A stretch of 64,000 bases of DNA from Bacteroidales bacterium (GCA_017550025.1 JAFYLU010000084.1:27695-91694), one strand, 5' to 3'; positions 16,765-30,132 are shown, counted from the stretch's first letter. Notes: a model not told the origin generated them from the sequence alone. Numbers and translations are program-made.

Positions 16765-16876
16765 AGATAAAGCACAGGAAATCAAGCAGTTAGCTGCTGA
16801 TGTTCATAAATTGCATATGCACTGTCACAGGGTCATCCAAACTTATCCCTGCTGCCGCAACGCTGTACATAGAGAA

Positions 16877-16904
16877 AAAGGGATGACCTTTCAGCCATCC
16901 CTTT
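16877..16904 (-). terminator. Terminator of clpX
   Basis: On the minus strand a 9-bp perfect stem AAAGGGATG/CATCCCTTT ends in T-rich sequence, 12 bp after the clpX stop. The neighbouring plus-strand GGTCATCC at about 16832 could compete for pairing. Confidence 0.75.
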
Positions 16905-16915
16905 CGTCTCTTGTT

Positions 16916-18130
<1,215 letters not shown>

Positions 18131-18131
18131 A

Positions 18132-18800
18132 TTACTTCTTTCTTGTGAGGATCTCGTCAATCATACCGTATTCCAGAGCTTCCTGTGATGTCATCCAGAA
18201 ATCACGGTCACCATCCGCATAGATCTTTTCGAGAGGCTGTCCTGAATGCTCTGATATTATAGTATAGAGTTCCTTTCTTGTCTTCTCGATCTCCTGCGCA
18301 GCGATGAGGATGTCAGATGCCTGTCCCCTTGCACCGCCAAGCGGCTGGTGGATCATCACACGCGAATGCTTCAATGCCGAACGCTTTCCCTGCGCACCTG
18401 CACAGAGAAGGACAGAACCCATGGATGCTGCCATACCTGTACAGATCGTAGCCACATCAGGCTCGATGATCTGCATTGTGTCATATATTCCAAGGCCGGA
18501 AGAAACCTGTCCGCCCGGAGTATTGAGATAAAGGGAAATGTCACTTGTGCTGTCGTTTGACGCAAGGAAGAGAAGCTGTGCCGTAACGATGTTCGCAACG
18601 TCATCATCAATCGGTACTCCAAGGAAAATGATCCTGTCCATCATGAGACGGCTGAACACGTCCATGGAAGCCACATTGAGCTTCCTCTCCTCGATAATAG
18701 TCGGATTGATATAGCTGTCAAGCACCGACTGGTATCTGTGCATGGTCATGGAACTTATTCCATGCTCCAGAACTGCATATTTCTGAAATTCTTTATTCAT
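18132..18800 (-). CDS. clpP: ClpP, ATP-dependent protease proteolytic subunit
   Basis: This 222-residue serine protease subunit has the triad Ser126 (in GMAASMGS), His151 (in VMIHQPLGG) and Asp200 (in DGDRDFWM). It forms tetradecamers that partner with ClpX next door and with ClpA encoded at 7.8-10 kb. The N-terminal extension of roughly 25-30 residues before the mature fold could be a processed propeptide. It is separated from trigger factor by a hairpin terminator. Confidence 0.97.
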   Translation of the reverse strand: MNKEFQKYAVLEHGISSMTMHRYQSVLDSYINPTIIEERKLNVASMDVFSRLMMDRIIFLGVPIDDDVANIVTAQLLFLASNDSTSDISLYLNTPGGQVSSGLGIYDTMQIIEPDVATICTGMAASMGSVLLCAGAQGKRSALKHSRVMIHQPLGGARGQASDILIAAQEIEKTRKELYTIISEHSGQPLEKIYADGDRDFWMTSQEALEYGMIDEILTRKK

Positions 18801-18806
18801 GGCATC

Positions 18807-18839
18807 AAAAAAAGAGGCCGGCCCTGCGAGCCAGCCTCT
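18807..18839 (-). terminator. Terminator between tig and clpP
   Basis: On the minus strand AGAGGCTGGC pairs with GCCGGCCTCT and is followed by seven T. It sits in the 46-bp gap after tig, so clpP-clpX are expressed by read-through or from a promoter in this gap. Confidence 0.85.
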
Positions 18840-18846
18840 GTCGAAA

Positions 18847-20154
18847 TTAATTCAACTCGCGGAATTTCTCAACTGAAATCTTCTTCTTCTTGAGAGATAC
18901 TACCTCACGGACAGCTGCGAAAGTCTTCTCGTTCTCTACCTGATCGAGGATTCTTCTGCCCTGCTCCTCCTGTGAAAGGATGTTCTTTGCAAATGCCTCA
19001 AGCTGCTCCTCAGGAACATTGTTCATTCCGTACATTGCGAACTGGTATGCTGCAAATCCCTTTGCGCTTGCGAGAAGGTCAGCCTCCTCGATCTTCACAT
19101 TGTACTTCTCCATGAGGTAGCTTCTTACCATCTGCCACTTGTAGTCTACGATGAAGAGATCCCAATCCTTCTCGATGTCCTCCATAGTGAACTTGCCGTC
19201 ATTGATAACGTAGATCCATCTCTTGAGGAACTTCTCGGCAACATTTACGCCAGCCTTCTCAAGAAGGTATGTCTTTGCATCCTTTGAGAAACGGAAGTCA
19301 GCCTCCTGTGCATACTCTGCACGGATTCTCTCCTCGATCTTCTCATCGAATTCAGCCTCTGTCTTGACACCGAAGATCTTCTCGAAAGTCTCTTCTGTAA
19401 GAGGAGCGTTCACGAAAGTCTTCACATTCTTCACTGTCATCTTGAACATTGGGTCGAGAGTTGCGAGCTCCTCCTTGCTTACCTTAAGCATAGAAGCACG
19501 GTCTGTCTCGTTCTCGAATGCCTCGTTTACATTTACATCGAGAACATCACCTGCCTTCACACCTACAAACGATGCTCTTGCAGCTGCAGCCACATTGCGG
19601 AGAGCCACATATGTTCCCTCTACTCTTGTCTCACCCTGCTCGAAATCAACGATGATGAAATCCTCTTCCTTTGCAGCCTCACCTTCCTCGAGTGAACCGT
19701 ACTGACGGAGAAGGTTGTCCTTCATCTCGTTCTTTGCAGCCTCTGTCACAGTGATTGTGTAGTATGTGATCTCGTCATCCTTTGAAAGCTCGAAAGATAT
19801 CTGCGGGTTCTCTGCGATATCAAACTTGAATGTGAATTCACCGTCTGCAGACCAGTCGTTGTGTGGAGTATCCTCGCTTGGAAGCGGCTCACCAAGAACG
19901 CGGAGATTGTTCTCATTGATAAAGTTGTTGATACCTTCAGCGATAACATCGTTTACTGCATCAACACGTGCCTGCTGGCCATAAAGCTTCTCAACAAGAC
20001 CCATAGGAACCATTCCCTTACGGAAGCCCTTGATGTCAGCCTTCTTTCTGTAGTCGTTGAGTTTCTTCTTTCTGCTGTCTGCATAGTCCTCTGCTGCTAC
20101 AGCAAGAGTAAGCTCGAGATTGAGATCATCGATTCTGTTCTGTTCAAGTTTCAT
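18847..20154 (-). CDS. tig: Trigger factor, ribosome-associated chaperone
   Basis: This 435-residue protein begins MKLEQNRIDDLNLELTLAV. The ribosome-binding loop corresponds to DIKGFRKGMVPM (G-F-R-x-G-x-x-P) near residues 39-50. A peptidyl-prolyl isomerase-like middle domain (about 150-240) is strongly diverged, as is usual in Bacteroidetes. A long helical C-terminal arm region follows. It has its own promoter and heads the tig-clpP-clpX cluster. Confidence 0.93.
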   Translation of the reverse strand: MKLEQNRIDDLNLELTLAVAAEDYADSRKKKLNDYRKKADIKGFRKGMVPMGLVEKLYGQQARVDAVNDVIAEGINNFINENNLRVLGEPLPSEDTPHNDWSADGEFTFKFDIAENPQISFELSKDDEITYYTITVTEAAKNEMKDNLLRQYGSLEEGEAAKEEDFIIVDFEQGETRVEGTYVALRNVAAAARASFVGVKAGDVLDVNVNEAFENETDRASMLKVSKEELATLDPMFKMTVKNVKTFVNAPLTEETFEKIFGVKTEAEFDEKIEERIRAEYAQEADFRFSKDAKTYLLEKAGVNVAEKFLKRWIYVINDGKFTMEDIEKDWDLFIVDYKWQMVRSYLMEKYNVKIEEADLLASAKGFAAYQFAMYGMNNVPEEQLEAFAKNILSQEEQGRRILDQVENEKTFAAVREVVSLKKKKISVEKFRELN

Positions 20155-20218
20155 TTCTATAATTTTATTTGATTAATTCTTAACCTTCAATGCGCTATGG
20201 CGCAAAAATTCAATCCTG

Positions 20219-20249
20219 CAAAAATACTAATAACTTATGACATTTCAAA
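20219..20249 (-). promoter_or_regulatory. Promoter of trigger factor
   Basis: The minus strand has TTTG (20246-20249), a 19-bp spacer and TATTTTTG (20219-20226), a full match to the Bacteroidetes -33/-7 promoter. Transcription should begin near 20212, giving a leader of about 57 nt with a small GCGC-CATA-GCGC hairpin. Confidence 0.75.
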
Positions 20250-20252
20250 ATA

Positions 20253-22304
20253 TCATTTCTCCGCCTTTACCTTACGCTTCGGATAAGAGACTCTCGAATG
20301 ATACATCTGCTGGAGATACGACTTGATCTCCTCCTTGAGGATATTGAGTTCATGAAGTGAGATATTTGACTCATCGAACTGATTTTCAGAGGCTTTCACT
20401 TCAACAATCTTATCCACCAGGGCAGATATGCTGTCCGGAGAATAGTTCTTCAGGCTTCTCGAAGCCGCTTCCACCGAATCACAGATCATAAGCACAACCT
20501 GTTCCTTTGTAACCGGACGTTTTCCGTTATAGAAGAATTCTGAAACCTCATCAGGATTTCCACCGTCATTCAGATATTTAGTATAGAAATATCCTGTACA
20601 TGAGGTTCCATGATGAGAGGATATGAAATCCTGAATCACATGCGGAAGTCCGTTTTTCTCGGCAATTGCAAGTCCTTCGGAGACATGCCTTATGATTTCC
20701 TGTGCGCTTTCCTTTAGAGAAAGACCTTCATGATAATTCATGCCAGGGTTGGCATTCTCCGTAAAACATTGAGGATTGGCAAGTTTACCTATATCATGAT
20801 ACAATGCCCCCGCACGTACAAGAAGGACATTGGCACCGATGGAACGGGCTGCAGCATCTGCCAGGTTCATGACCTGAAGAGAATGCTGGAATGTTCCGGG
20901 AGCCTTGTCGGCAAGCTGACGCAGGAGCTTGTTGTTGGTATCGCTCAATTCTGCAAGCTTGGAGTTCGAGACAAGCTTGAAGATCTTCTCAAAAAGGAAT
21001 ATCAGAGGATAGCCGGCAACTGAAAGAAGGGCTCCCAGACCCATGTCAAGGACGGTATGATAGTCATGAAGCCCAGCCGCACCGTCGACAAGCCTGAACG
21101 CTCCCCAGACCACAGTCATGACACCGAAGACGATGAATGCTGTGACGAACTGCAGCCATCCCCTGTTGAAGAATCCGAACACAAGCATGGCGACGCTTCC
21201 GGCCACAAGATATATCATGAAAAGTTCCACTCCGTCAGGTGCAAAGACAAGCATCGGAAGGAGCGATATGAAATACACGGAGAAGACCATCCTCTTCGTG
21301 AAGAAGGCCAGCAGATACAGCGATATCAGCGTGAACGGCATGAGATAGAAAAGATCGGAATCCACACGCGCCACTATTGAGGAAGCGACAGCCGCAAGGG
21401 CAAAAATCAGAAGAAGATACAGATACTTGTTATACTCTTCGAATATCCTGTAGTTGCAGTAACATATGGCAAGGAAAAGCACGAAGACCATACAGAACGC
21501 CACAAGGACGTTACCTGTCCACTGCAACATTTCAGGACCGTCATACCCCACGCTCAAGTCATACTCCGCCTTATACGAATCCAGAAGCTGCTCGATTTCT
21601 GCAGTGATCATCTCCCCTTCGGAAACAAGCACCTGACCGGAACGGACCACTCCCAATGTATTCGAAACATACTTCACTGCCTCCTCATTGACAAGATCCG
21701 TCGTCTGCTGGTCATATATAAGGCTCGGCTCCACCAGTCCCGAAAGTCCGGCAGTAATGATGAGAGAATCCACATCAAACTGCGGACATGCAGCAATCAG
21801 CGCATCGCGAAGATACAGGGTTGCTCCGGACACTGTAAAGACTTCAGAGAAAGGCACTTTCATCGCCCTCCTGTCCTTCTGTACATAAATGATACTCTCC
21901 GGATTCTGCTGAAGTTCCTCAATATTCTGATTGACGGACGGCGAGACCACACCTTTTGAATATATCGCAGACACTGCCTCCGCTATGGCAGGAACAGCAG
22001 AAGAGCATTCCCCAAGATCGAGGGCGGAAACAGAATAGCTGACCTTGACCGGAATCTTGGCATCCATCCTGTAATAAGGGATTACAGCCGACCCGGCCTT
22101 CTCCCTTTCCTCCTGGATCTGCTCATCGGTCTTCAGAACCGGAAAGTCAAACTGGGATATCAATGTCTCATACATCCAAGGCGAACCCTTCCTGTAGTCA
22201 TAATTGAACTTCGAGCTTTTCGGCATGGTGAACACGACAAGCAGGAAAAGCGCAATCAGCGGAAGATATACCTTGAAATTCTTCGGAAAACTTATCTTCT
22301 CCAT
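20253..22304 (-). CDS. 7TM-HD (PgpH-like) HDIG phosphodiesterase
   Basis: This 683-residue membrane protein has an N-terminal anchor, an extracytoplasmic 7TMR-HD sensor domain (about residues 40-260), a seven-helix membrane block (about 265-455), and a cytoplasmic HD domain. The HD motif is YHDIGK, with ISSHHGTSCTGYF downstream. The architecture is that of PgpH, a c-di-AMP phosphodiesterase in Gram-positives and Bacteroidetes. The c-di-AMP assignment is by family. It is followed by the trigger factor promoter. Confidence 0.88.
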   Translation of the reverse strand: MEKISFPKNFKVYLPLIALFLLVVFTMPKSSKFNYDYRKGSPWMYETLISQFDFPVLKTDEQIQEEREKAGSAVIPYYRMDAKIPVKVSYSVSALDLGECSSAVPAIAEAVSAIYSKGVVSPSVNQNIEELQQNPESIIYVQKDRRAMKVPFSEVFTVSGATLYLRDALIAACPQFDVDSLIITAGLSGLVEPSLIYDQQTTDLVNEEAVKYVSNTLGVVRSGQVLVSEGEMITAEIEQLLDSYKAEYDLSVGYDGPEMLQWTGNVLVAFCMVFVLFLAICYCNYRIFEEYNKYLYLLLIFALAAVASSIVARVDSDLFYLMPFTLISLYLLAFFTKRMVFSVYFISLLPMLVFAPDGVELFMIYLVAGSVAMLVFGFFNRGWLQFVTAFIVFGVMTVVWGAFRLVDGAAGLHDYHTVLDMGLGALLSVAGYPLIFLFEKIFKLVSNSKLAELSDTNNKLLRQLADKAPGTFQHSLQVMNLADAAARSIGANVLLVRAGALYHDIGKLANPQCFTENANPGMNYHEGLSLKESAQEIIRHVSEGLAIAEKNGLPHVIQDFISSHHGTSCTGYFYTKYLNDGGNPDEVSEFFYNGKRPVTKEQVVLMICDSVEAASRSLKNYSPDSISALVDKIVEVKASENQFDESNISLHELNILKEEIKSYLQQMYHSRVSYPKRKVKAEK

Positions 22305-22329
22305 AATGAACAGATGCTATATTATTAAA

Positions 22330-22391
22330 TTTCAGCAATCATAATGCACAGGCAGTGCCGCCCGGGCCCGCATGACATCTGATTGCTGAAA
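22330..22391 (-). repeat. Long inverted repeat between gyrB and the HD gene
   Basis: TTTCAGCAATCA (22330-22341) and TGATTGCTGAAA (22380-22391) are perfect 12-bp arms around a GC-rich loop containing GCCCGGGC. On the minus strand the hairpin is followed by T-rich sequence, so it may terminate gyrB. The nested architecture resembles the element near 40.1 kb but the sequence differs. Confidence 0.6.
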
Positions 22392-22445
22392 GATTTCTTT
22401 CAACCCTGAAGGTTGTCTTATTTATATTGCTTAAGTCGGACTGCC

Positions 22446-24443
<1,998 letters not shown>

Positions 24444-24507
24444 CTATCTATATCTATTCTTTTTTTCACTTAAATCCCGGCCCGGCAAAGCAGGCCGAAC
24501 AAACGGA

Positions 24508-24515
24508 CAAATATA
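24508..24515 (-). promoter_or_regulatory. -7 promoter box for gyrB
   Basis: The minus strand reads TATATTTG. The nearest TTTG upstream is 24 bp away (24540-24543), slightly long for the -33 element. Confidence 0.45.
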
Positions 24516-24569
24516 GCAAATTTTTCCTTAAGATTAAAGCAAATCACGCATAAATTTGCGGATGAATTC

Positions 24570-26321
24570 CTACAGATTCAGGCAGACTCCGGCAGTGAAA
24601 TACACCCCGTCCTCGGCATAAAGAAGATTACGCTGGATGGTCATATCGAGAAGATTGCCGCCACGAAGCCATACGGAAAGACTGCTGCTTGTCCTGTATT
24701 CAAGATTCAGTCCGAGATCAGCATATCCGGGGACCTTCGCTGCCTGAACGAATCCGTCAGAATACAATACACTTCCCTTTCTGAAAGTCGAGAACTGACA
24801 GTCCACCCCTGCATAAAGCCTTTTGTTCCAATTGTATGAAAAGGCAACATCTCCGGCAAGGACAGCAGGAGCAAACATTCCGGGAGCGTCAAGGCCTGTC
24901 CATGGACTGCAAAGAAGACTACCGTCAAAACTGAAAGACTCGTCTGTCCAGTTCCAGTCAAGTGCGGCAAAAAGTTTCTGACATGGAGCGTATCCGATTC
25001 CCGGAACATATCGGAGTTCGCCTCCGTTTCTGTCACCAGCGACCGCGATCGACTCAAAGGCTTCATTTGCATACAGAGAATAACCCATGCGGAAATCATA
25101 TCCCAGACGGGCTCCGACCCTTCCTTTCAGACCGACTGCAGCAGAGACTCTTTCGACCGTATTGTCAAGAAGCCCCCAGTGTCCACGACCGTAATTCACA
25201 TCAAAATGATGATTCCTGGCAAGAAGGGATGCATAGGAATCAAGCCCTGCCCCGCCACCGACTTTGAAATAAGCCTTCATCATATCCTGAATCACTTCAT
25301 AGCTCACATTGATGTCAGGATATACGACCTGGCCAGGTGTCGTCCTGTACATCAGTGAATCAGGCGAACCTGTTCTGGTAACGGCAGCCACACGGACACC
25401 AAGGTCGAAATTCCATGGTCCGCTGCCAAAGACATAATGCGGAACTATCGTAAATTTCGCAACTCCGGCATTGAAGCATCCCGAATAGGAGTTCACATCC
25501 ACACCAAAGTCAAAAAGCATTCTGCTTTCATCATACAGTCCCATTGCCAGCTGCGCCGCCACCCCGACGACATTTTCCTGCAGTCTGTCGTCCGTATTGC
25601 GCACCTTGTCAAGTCCAAGACGATAATCCGCCTTGATGTCGTAAGTCAGAAAACTGTCCGGATCCTTGGATCTGAAACGAAGACCGGCATCCAATCCGTC
25701 ATAAGATCTCTTATGGAGTGCATCCTTCTGCTGGAGTCCGTAGTAGGCGAAATCAAAATATCCTACACATGTCTCCCAGTCATATCTTCCGTCAACACCG
25801 GCAACAGACATCACATCGTAATTATCGCCATAGGAAGACCTCTTATCCTTTCTATCTATCACGACAAGACCCTCCGACTGTTCTGGAAGAGGATCAGCCA
25901 TTATGCGGTAAGCTCCAATGTACGACCTGTTTGAAGCATGAACATTCAGCTTGAAAGGCCCGTCAGTCAAAGGAGACCAGACGAGATCCAATGTAGGATG
26001 AAGCCTGTATCCTGCACCGGCCTTGAGATAGAACTTCGCATCATCTTCCACCCTTCCCACAGGCTGAAGTTCCATGGCATACGGCTTGAATTCGTAGGCT
26101 CCCTTATATGGATTATCAAAGACCGAATATTCAAAATCAAGGTCAAAACGCATGACCGAATCAGGCACAGCCATCTCCAATGCCGGCTTATGCACCTCCA
26201 TGAGCTTGCCTTCATATGCACGGTTGACCTCGACCGTAGGATCCAGATTCTGTCCGTAGGCAGAAAGAGAGAACACCACAGTCACCAGAAAGTATATCAA
26301 TATGCGTAATTTCATATTCAT
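24570..26321 (-). CDS. Outer-membrane beta-barrel protein (TonB-receptor-like, no plug)
   Basis: This 583-residue protein has a signal peptide (MNMKLRILIYFLVTVVFSLS, cleavage near A-Y-G-Q) followed by alternating beta-strand sequence that ends in a polar/aromatic strand (VYFTAGVCLNL), as in outer-membrane barrels. There is no recognisable plug domain or TonB box. The gene follows a 1003-residue TPR gene by 14 bp, and such TPR-barrel pairs recur in Bacteroidales. An ATG at 26315 is an equally possible start. The function is unknown. A role as export or assembly partner of the TPR protein is inference. Confidence 0.6.
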   Translation of the reverse strand: MNMKLRILIYFLVTVVFSLSAYGQNLDPTVEVNRAYEGKLMEVHKPALEMAVPDSVMRFDLDFEYSVFDNPYKGAYEFKPYAMELQPVGRVEDDAKFYLKAGAGYRLHPTLDLVWSPLTDGPFKLNVHASNRSYIGAYRIMADPLPEQSEGLVVIDRKDKRSSYGDNYDVMSVAGVDGRYDWETCVGYFDFAYYGLQQKDALHKRSYDGLDAGLRFRSKDPDSFLTYDIKADYRLGLDKVRNTDDRLQENVVGVAAQLAMGLYDESRMLFDFGVDVNSYSGCFNAGVAKFTIVPHYVFGSGPWNFDLGVRVAAVTRTGSPDSLMYRTTPGQVVYPDINVSYEVIQDMMKAYFKVGGGAGLDSYASLLARNHHFDVNYGRGHWGLLDNTVERVSAAVGLKGRVGARLGYDFRMGYSLYANEAFESIAVAGDRNGGELRYVPGIGYAPCQKLFAALDWNWTDESFSFDGSLLCSPWTGLDAPGMFAPAVLAGDVAFSYNWNKRLYAGVDCQFSTFRKGSVLYSDGFVQAAKVPGYADLGLNLEYRTSSSLSVWLRGGNLLDMTIQRNLLYAEDGVYFTAGVCLNL

Positions 26322-26335
26322 AATGCGTAAAATGC

Positions 26336-29300
26336 TTATTTTGACATGATTTCAGATAGTTTTTCCAGACGAAGGGCCACTCCGGCCTGCACATCGTCGT
26401 CAGCGCTCTGCGGCTCATAGCCGTCACGCACGCTCTCGAATGTCGCCTTCGCCTGTTCAAGGTCTCCCCTCTCTACAAAGGAGTCACCCAAAGTCACGAA
26501 GCTCTTCGCCAGCCAGTAGATCTGACTTGTGCCGGCATCCGAGAATGCATACACCTTATTCTCCACTTCCTCAAAATCACCCTTGTCGTAGCTGTCCTGG
26601 ATCAGCATATACGCAGCCTCCGCCCCGTAAGGATTGGAAAGGTCTTCCGCCAGTTTGGATAGTATGGCCAGGGCATCATCCCTACGGCTCATCGCAAGAT
26701 AAGACTTCGCCTTTACATATTGTGCCTCTGACTTCACACCGGCATCAGAACGACTGTCGAAAATCACCTTTTCCGCACTCTTCACAGCCTCATCCCAATT
26801 GTGCCACCTGTAAGCCGAACGCATCATTCCCAGAAGCGCCGTATACTTGTTGTTCTCGATAAGTGCGGCAGAATACAAAGACGAATAGCCTCCGTAAGCA
26901 TCCTCCCACTTCTCCAGCTTGTACGAAAGTTCAGAGAAATTGAGCATCGAAAGTTCCACGAACGACCCCTCACCATGTTCGATCACGCTTCTGTACGAAT
27001 CGCAGGCCTGATCATATTTGCCTGTATGTCTGTATGATTCTGCAATATAGAAGTCCGCCTTGTACGCATTCCTGCCTTCAGGATATTTTTCAAGGTACGA
27101 CTGAAGCGAAACCAAAGCCTTCTGATAGTTCTCCGAAAGGAAGATCTGTTCAGCCGAATTGAAGATCATGTCCTCCTTCTCCGAATCGGTCTTGCTGCCT
27201 CCCTTTCCTATGCTCTCGATATACGCGATATACTCTTCCGGCTCGTTCTTTATCTGATAGATAGCCTCGATGGCTGCCAATGCATCTTCAGAATATCCGG
27301 ACAACGGCATTTCCTCTACCACAGTCCTGTAATATGCCAACGCATCCTTGTACTGTGACTGATTTCTTGAGAGAGAACCCATCTCTATATATGCCCTTGC
27401 AACAAAAGTGCTGTCCTTCACAGTATCGGCAAGAGTCCTGAAACACTCGAACGCCTTGTCATCTTCATACTTTGAGACATATGCACGACCGAGTTCGAAA
27501 AGAGCCTCCGGATAGAACTTCGCCGTTGCGGAAGCCGTCCTGACATTCGAAAGCAGCTCGATCTTCTTGTCCATATTCTTGTCGAGGCCGTACGACAGAG
27601 CCGCCTGATAATACGGATAAATGTCATCGGCATTGAAGTAATCCGCAAGCACGACATCATAAGCCTGACATGCCGCCTTGTAGTCCTTAAGCATGAAATG
27701 ACAGTCCGCCGTCCTCAAGAGGGCATCCTTGCGATATGTCACCTGGCTCTCCGAAAGATATCCGGCAAACCATTTCATAGCCGCCTCATAATCATCTTTC
27801 TTGAAATGGCAGTATGCTATGTTGTACGGTATCAGGTAAGATTCCGCCTGACCGAACAATGCCGACGTGTTGTAAAGGTCCGTGTAGACATTGAGGGCTT
27901 CCTGATACTGGTCATTCCTGTAATAGGACTCTGCAAGCCAGAAACGGGTGAGCTGATTGAAACGGCTTCCCCTTTCCGAATAATATGCCGCAGCCTTGAG
28001 GCAAGGGATGGCAAGTCTATATGAACCGTTCCTGACAAGCTGATCCGCACGCAGATAATTGGCTTTCATATAGTTGGCGACCATATCATCATCAAGTTCG
28101 TCAATCTTGTCATATGCATTCACCGCACCCTCATAATCGCGGTCATGGAGAGCCGCCACAGCTATATAGCTGTTGATCTTATCCTCCTGTTCCTTTGCCG
28201 GATATCGTCTGATGTATTCATTGAATACAGATGTATCCGTATTGATGTCGAAGGCAAGCTTCGCCCAGTTGAAATATGCATCTTCCGTGATGACCTTGTC
28301 GAAGCCGGCCGCAGCAGCTTCCTTGAACGCCTCAAGAGCTGCAACCTTGTTATGAGTCTGGATATAGCAGAAACCAAGATGATAATTCGCGATCTGTCCG
28401 AGAGAGTCGGTGCGGTCCGTCATATTCGAATAGCTCTCTATGGCTCCCGCATAATCGTCTACGGCATACAGGATCGAACCGCTGAAGAACCAGTCTGACC
28501 TTGTCTTCCTGTCCTTGCCGGCACCCGAACCGAGGTCATGATATTTCAAAGCCTTGTCAACATCTCCGAGAACAAGATGAGACTCCGCTATGATTCTCGC
28601 AAGGTGCTCCTTACGGTCAGAAGGGACACTTTCATACATAGCGTCACCTTTCTCAACGACATACCCGTGGTCCTTCTGCATGAAGCGGCATTCAAGGATA
28701 TAATACTCCGCCACATCCCTGAACCTTCCGTCAAGGGAAGCGAGCTCCAGCCACTCCTGCGCCTTCTTGAAATCACCCTGTCCGTAACGGATATAGCCCA
28801 GCGCATATCTTGCAGGTGCAGTATAATCCGAAAGCGGCCGTCTGGCACACTCGGTAAAAAGGGCTTCCGCCTTTTTGAGGTCACCGGTCTCAAGCGAGCA
28901 GTATGCTCTTTTGAAGACATACTCGTCACGCTGCCTCTTCATCAGTTCATCTGCATCGATCACATCGAAATATGTCAACGCCTTGCCATAAATGCCATGA
29001 TCGAAAAGATTCAGTGCATGGTGATATTCGAGCTGAAGGGCCAAAGGGGAATGCGACTCCTCAGCAATGAACGCATGCATCCTGGCCTCATAGCCGGGAA
29101 CGTCCATTACAATGTCGTTCAGAACTGACAGTCCTTCAGCCTCTCCCCCTCCGGAAAGAAGGGACAATTCATCCAGAACTGCAGACGAGCGTGCAGTCAT
29201 ACCCATGTCTTTAAGACGGAGGGCTTCCCTCAATTCTGTCCTGTCATATCGTGCGAGCCTTCTTGAAGTCCCGTCATCACCGGCATAAAGAGCTGCTGAT

Positions 29301-29347
29301 GACAAGATGCCGGCCGCAACGGCAATCAATATAGTTTTCTTATTCAT
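26336..29347 (-). CDS. Large periplasmic TPR-repeat protein
   Basis: This 1003-residue protein has a signal peptide (residues 1-22, ending A-L-Y-A-G-D) and tetratricopeptide-like repeats over nearly its full length. Repeats with the pattern A-x-x-x-F/Y and G-x-Y occur, for example YQEALNVYTDLY and YKDALAYYRTVVE. No catalytic domain was seen, so it looks like a scaffold. It is cotranscribed with the downstream barrel protein (14-bp gap) and divergent from ftsE. Confidence 0.75.
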   Translation of the reverse strand: MNKKTILIAVAAGILSSAALYAGDDGTSRRLARYDRTELREALRLKDMGMTARSSAVLDELSLLSGGGEAEGLSVLNDIVMDVPGYEARMHAFIAEESHSPLALQLEYHHALNLFDHGIYGKALTYFDVIDADELMKRQRDEYVFKRAYCSLETGDLKKAEALFTECARRPLSDYTAPARYALGYIRYGQGDFKKAQEWLELASLDGRFRDVAEYYILECRFMQKDHGYVVEKGDAMYESVPSDRKEHLARIIAESHLVLGDVDKALKYHDLGSGAGKDRKTRSDWFFSGSILYAVDDYAGAIESYSNMTDRTDSLGQIANYHLGFCYIQTHNKVAALEAFKEAAAAGFDKVITEDAYFNWAKLAFDINTDTSVFNEYIRRYPAKEQEDKINSYIAVAALHDRDYEGAVNAYDKIDELDDDMVANYMKANYLRADQLVRNGSYRLAIPCLKAAAYYSERGSRFNQLTRFWLAESYYRNDQYQEALNVYTDLYNTSALFGQAESYLIPYNIAYCHFKKDDYEAAMKWFAGYLSESQVTYRKDALLRTADCHFMLKDYKAACQAYDVVLADYFNADDIYPYYQAALSYGLDKNMDKKIELLSNVRTASATAKFYPEALFELGRAYVSKYEDDKAFECFRTLADTVKDSTFVARAYIEMGSLSRNQSQYKDALAYYRTVVEEMPLSGYSEDALAAIEAIYQIKNEPEEYIAYIESIGKGGSKTDSEKEDMIFNSAEQIFLSENYQKALVSLQSYLEKYPEGRNAYKADFYIAESYRHTGKYDQACDSYRSVIEHGEGSFVELSMLNFSELSYKLEKWEDAYGGYSSLYSAALIENNKYTALLGMMRSAYRWHNWDEAVKSAEKVIFDSRSDAGVKSEAQYVKAKSYLAMSRRDDALAILSKLAEDLSNPYGAEAAYMLIQDSYDKGDFEEVENKVYAFSDAGTSQIYWLAKSFVTLGDSFVERGDLEQAKATFESVRDGYEPQSADDDVQAGVALRLEKLSEIMSK

Positions 29348-29365
29348 GATCTGACTAAAATTTCA

Positions 29366-29373
29366 CAAATTTA
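29366..29373 (-). promoter_or_regulatory. -7 promoter box for the TPR-barrel operon
   Basis: The minus strand reads TAAATTTG, 19 bp before the TPR gene start. No clear -33 element is seen. Confidence 0.45.
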
Positions 29374-29386
29374 ATGAATTTTCCAC

Positions 29387-29394
29387 TATATTTG
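29387..29394 (+). promoter_or_regulatory. -7 promoter box for ftsE
   Basis: TATATTTG lies 24 bp before the ftsE ATG, back to back with the promoter of the divergent TPR gene. Confidence 0.5.
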
Positions 29395-29418
29395 TGTGAT
29401 ATATAACATTTTTTGAGC

Positions 29419-30132
29419 ATGGAATCCAACAAAGCACTGATATCATTCAAGGGCGCAGACATCCTCAACGGAGAGGCCACAGTCATCTACGGACTTGATA
29501 TGGAAATATATCCCGGAGACTTCGTATATATCGTAGGAAAGGTCGGCACGGGAAAGACTTCGATAATCAGGACAATCATAGCGGAAAACGCACTCGAGAA
29601 GGGTACAGGCGAGGTCTGCGGCTACAGTCTCAACGGCATCAGGGAAAAGGACATCCCATATCTGCGAAGAAAAATGGGCGTGGTGTTCCAGGATTTCCAG
29701 CTGCTCATGGACAGAAGTGTCGAGGACAATCTGGACTTTGTTCTGAAGGCCACCGGATGGAAGAACGAGAAGGAGGCTTCGGACAGGATACAGCAGGTGC
29801 TTGAGGCCGTAGGAATGGAAAGGAAGGCTCACAAGATGCCTCATCAGCTTTCGGGCGGAGAGCAGCAGCGCATTGCGATAGCTCGTGCACTTCTGAACGA
29901 CCCGCAGGTCATAATTGCGGACGAGCCTACAGGCAACCTCGACGAGGAGACTGCAGACGGCATCATGAAGCTGCTCACCGGAATCAACAGAGAGAAAGGA
30001 ACCGCCATCGTGATGGTCACCCACAACAGACAGATCTTCGAGAGATATCCCGGCAGGGTAATGTTGTGTCAGGACGAGACCTGCACCGAACAGGGAAACG
30101 ACGAGGCAATTGACATCGAACTGACTTTCTGA
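29419..30132 (+). CDS. ftsE: FtsE-like ABC ATPase
   Basis: This 237-residue ABC ATPase starts [10 protein letters not shown]. The upstream TTG at 29413 is a weaker choice. It has Walker [10 protein letters not shown], the Q-loop F-Q-D-F-Q-L-L, the signature LSGGEQQR and Walker [14 protein letters not shown]. Overall it is closest to FtsE, the cytoplasmic ATPase of the FtsEX complex that controls septal peptidoglycan hydrolysis. No FtsX permease gene is adjacent, so a lipoprotein-export (LolD-like) ATPase is the main alternative. nth begins 1 bp after its stop. Confidence 0.8.
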   Translation: MESNKALISFKGADILNGEATVIYGLDMEIYPGDFVYIVGKVGTGKTSIIRTIIAENALEKGTGEVCGYSLNGIREKDIPYLRRKMGVVFQDFQLLMDRSVEDNLDFVLKATGWKNEKEASDRIQQVLEAVGMERKAHKMPHQLSGGEQQRIAIARALLNDPQVIIADEPTGNLDEETADGIMKLLTGINREKGTAIVMVTHNRQIFERYPGRVMLCQDETCTEQGNDEAIDIELTF

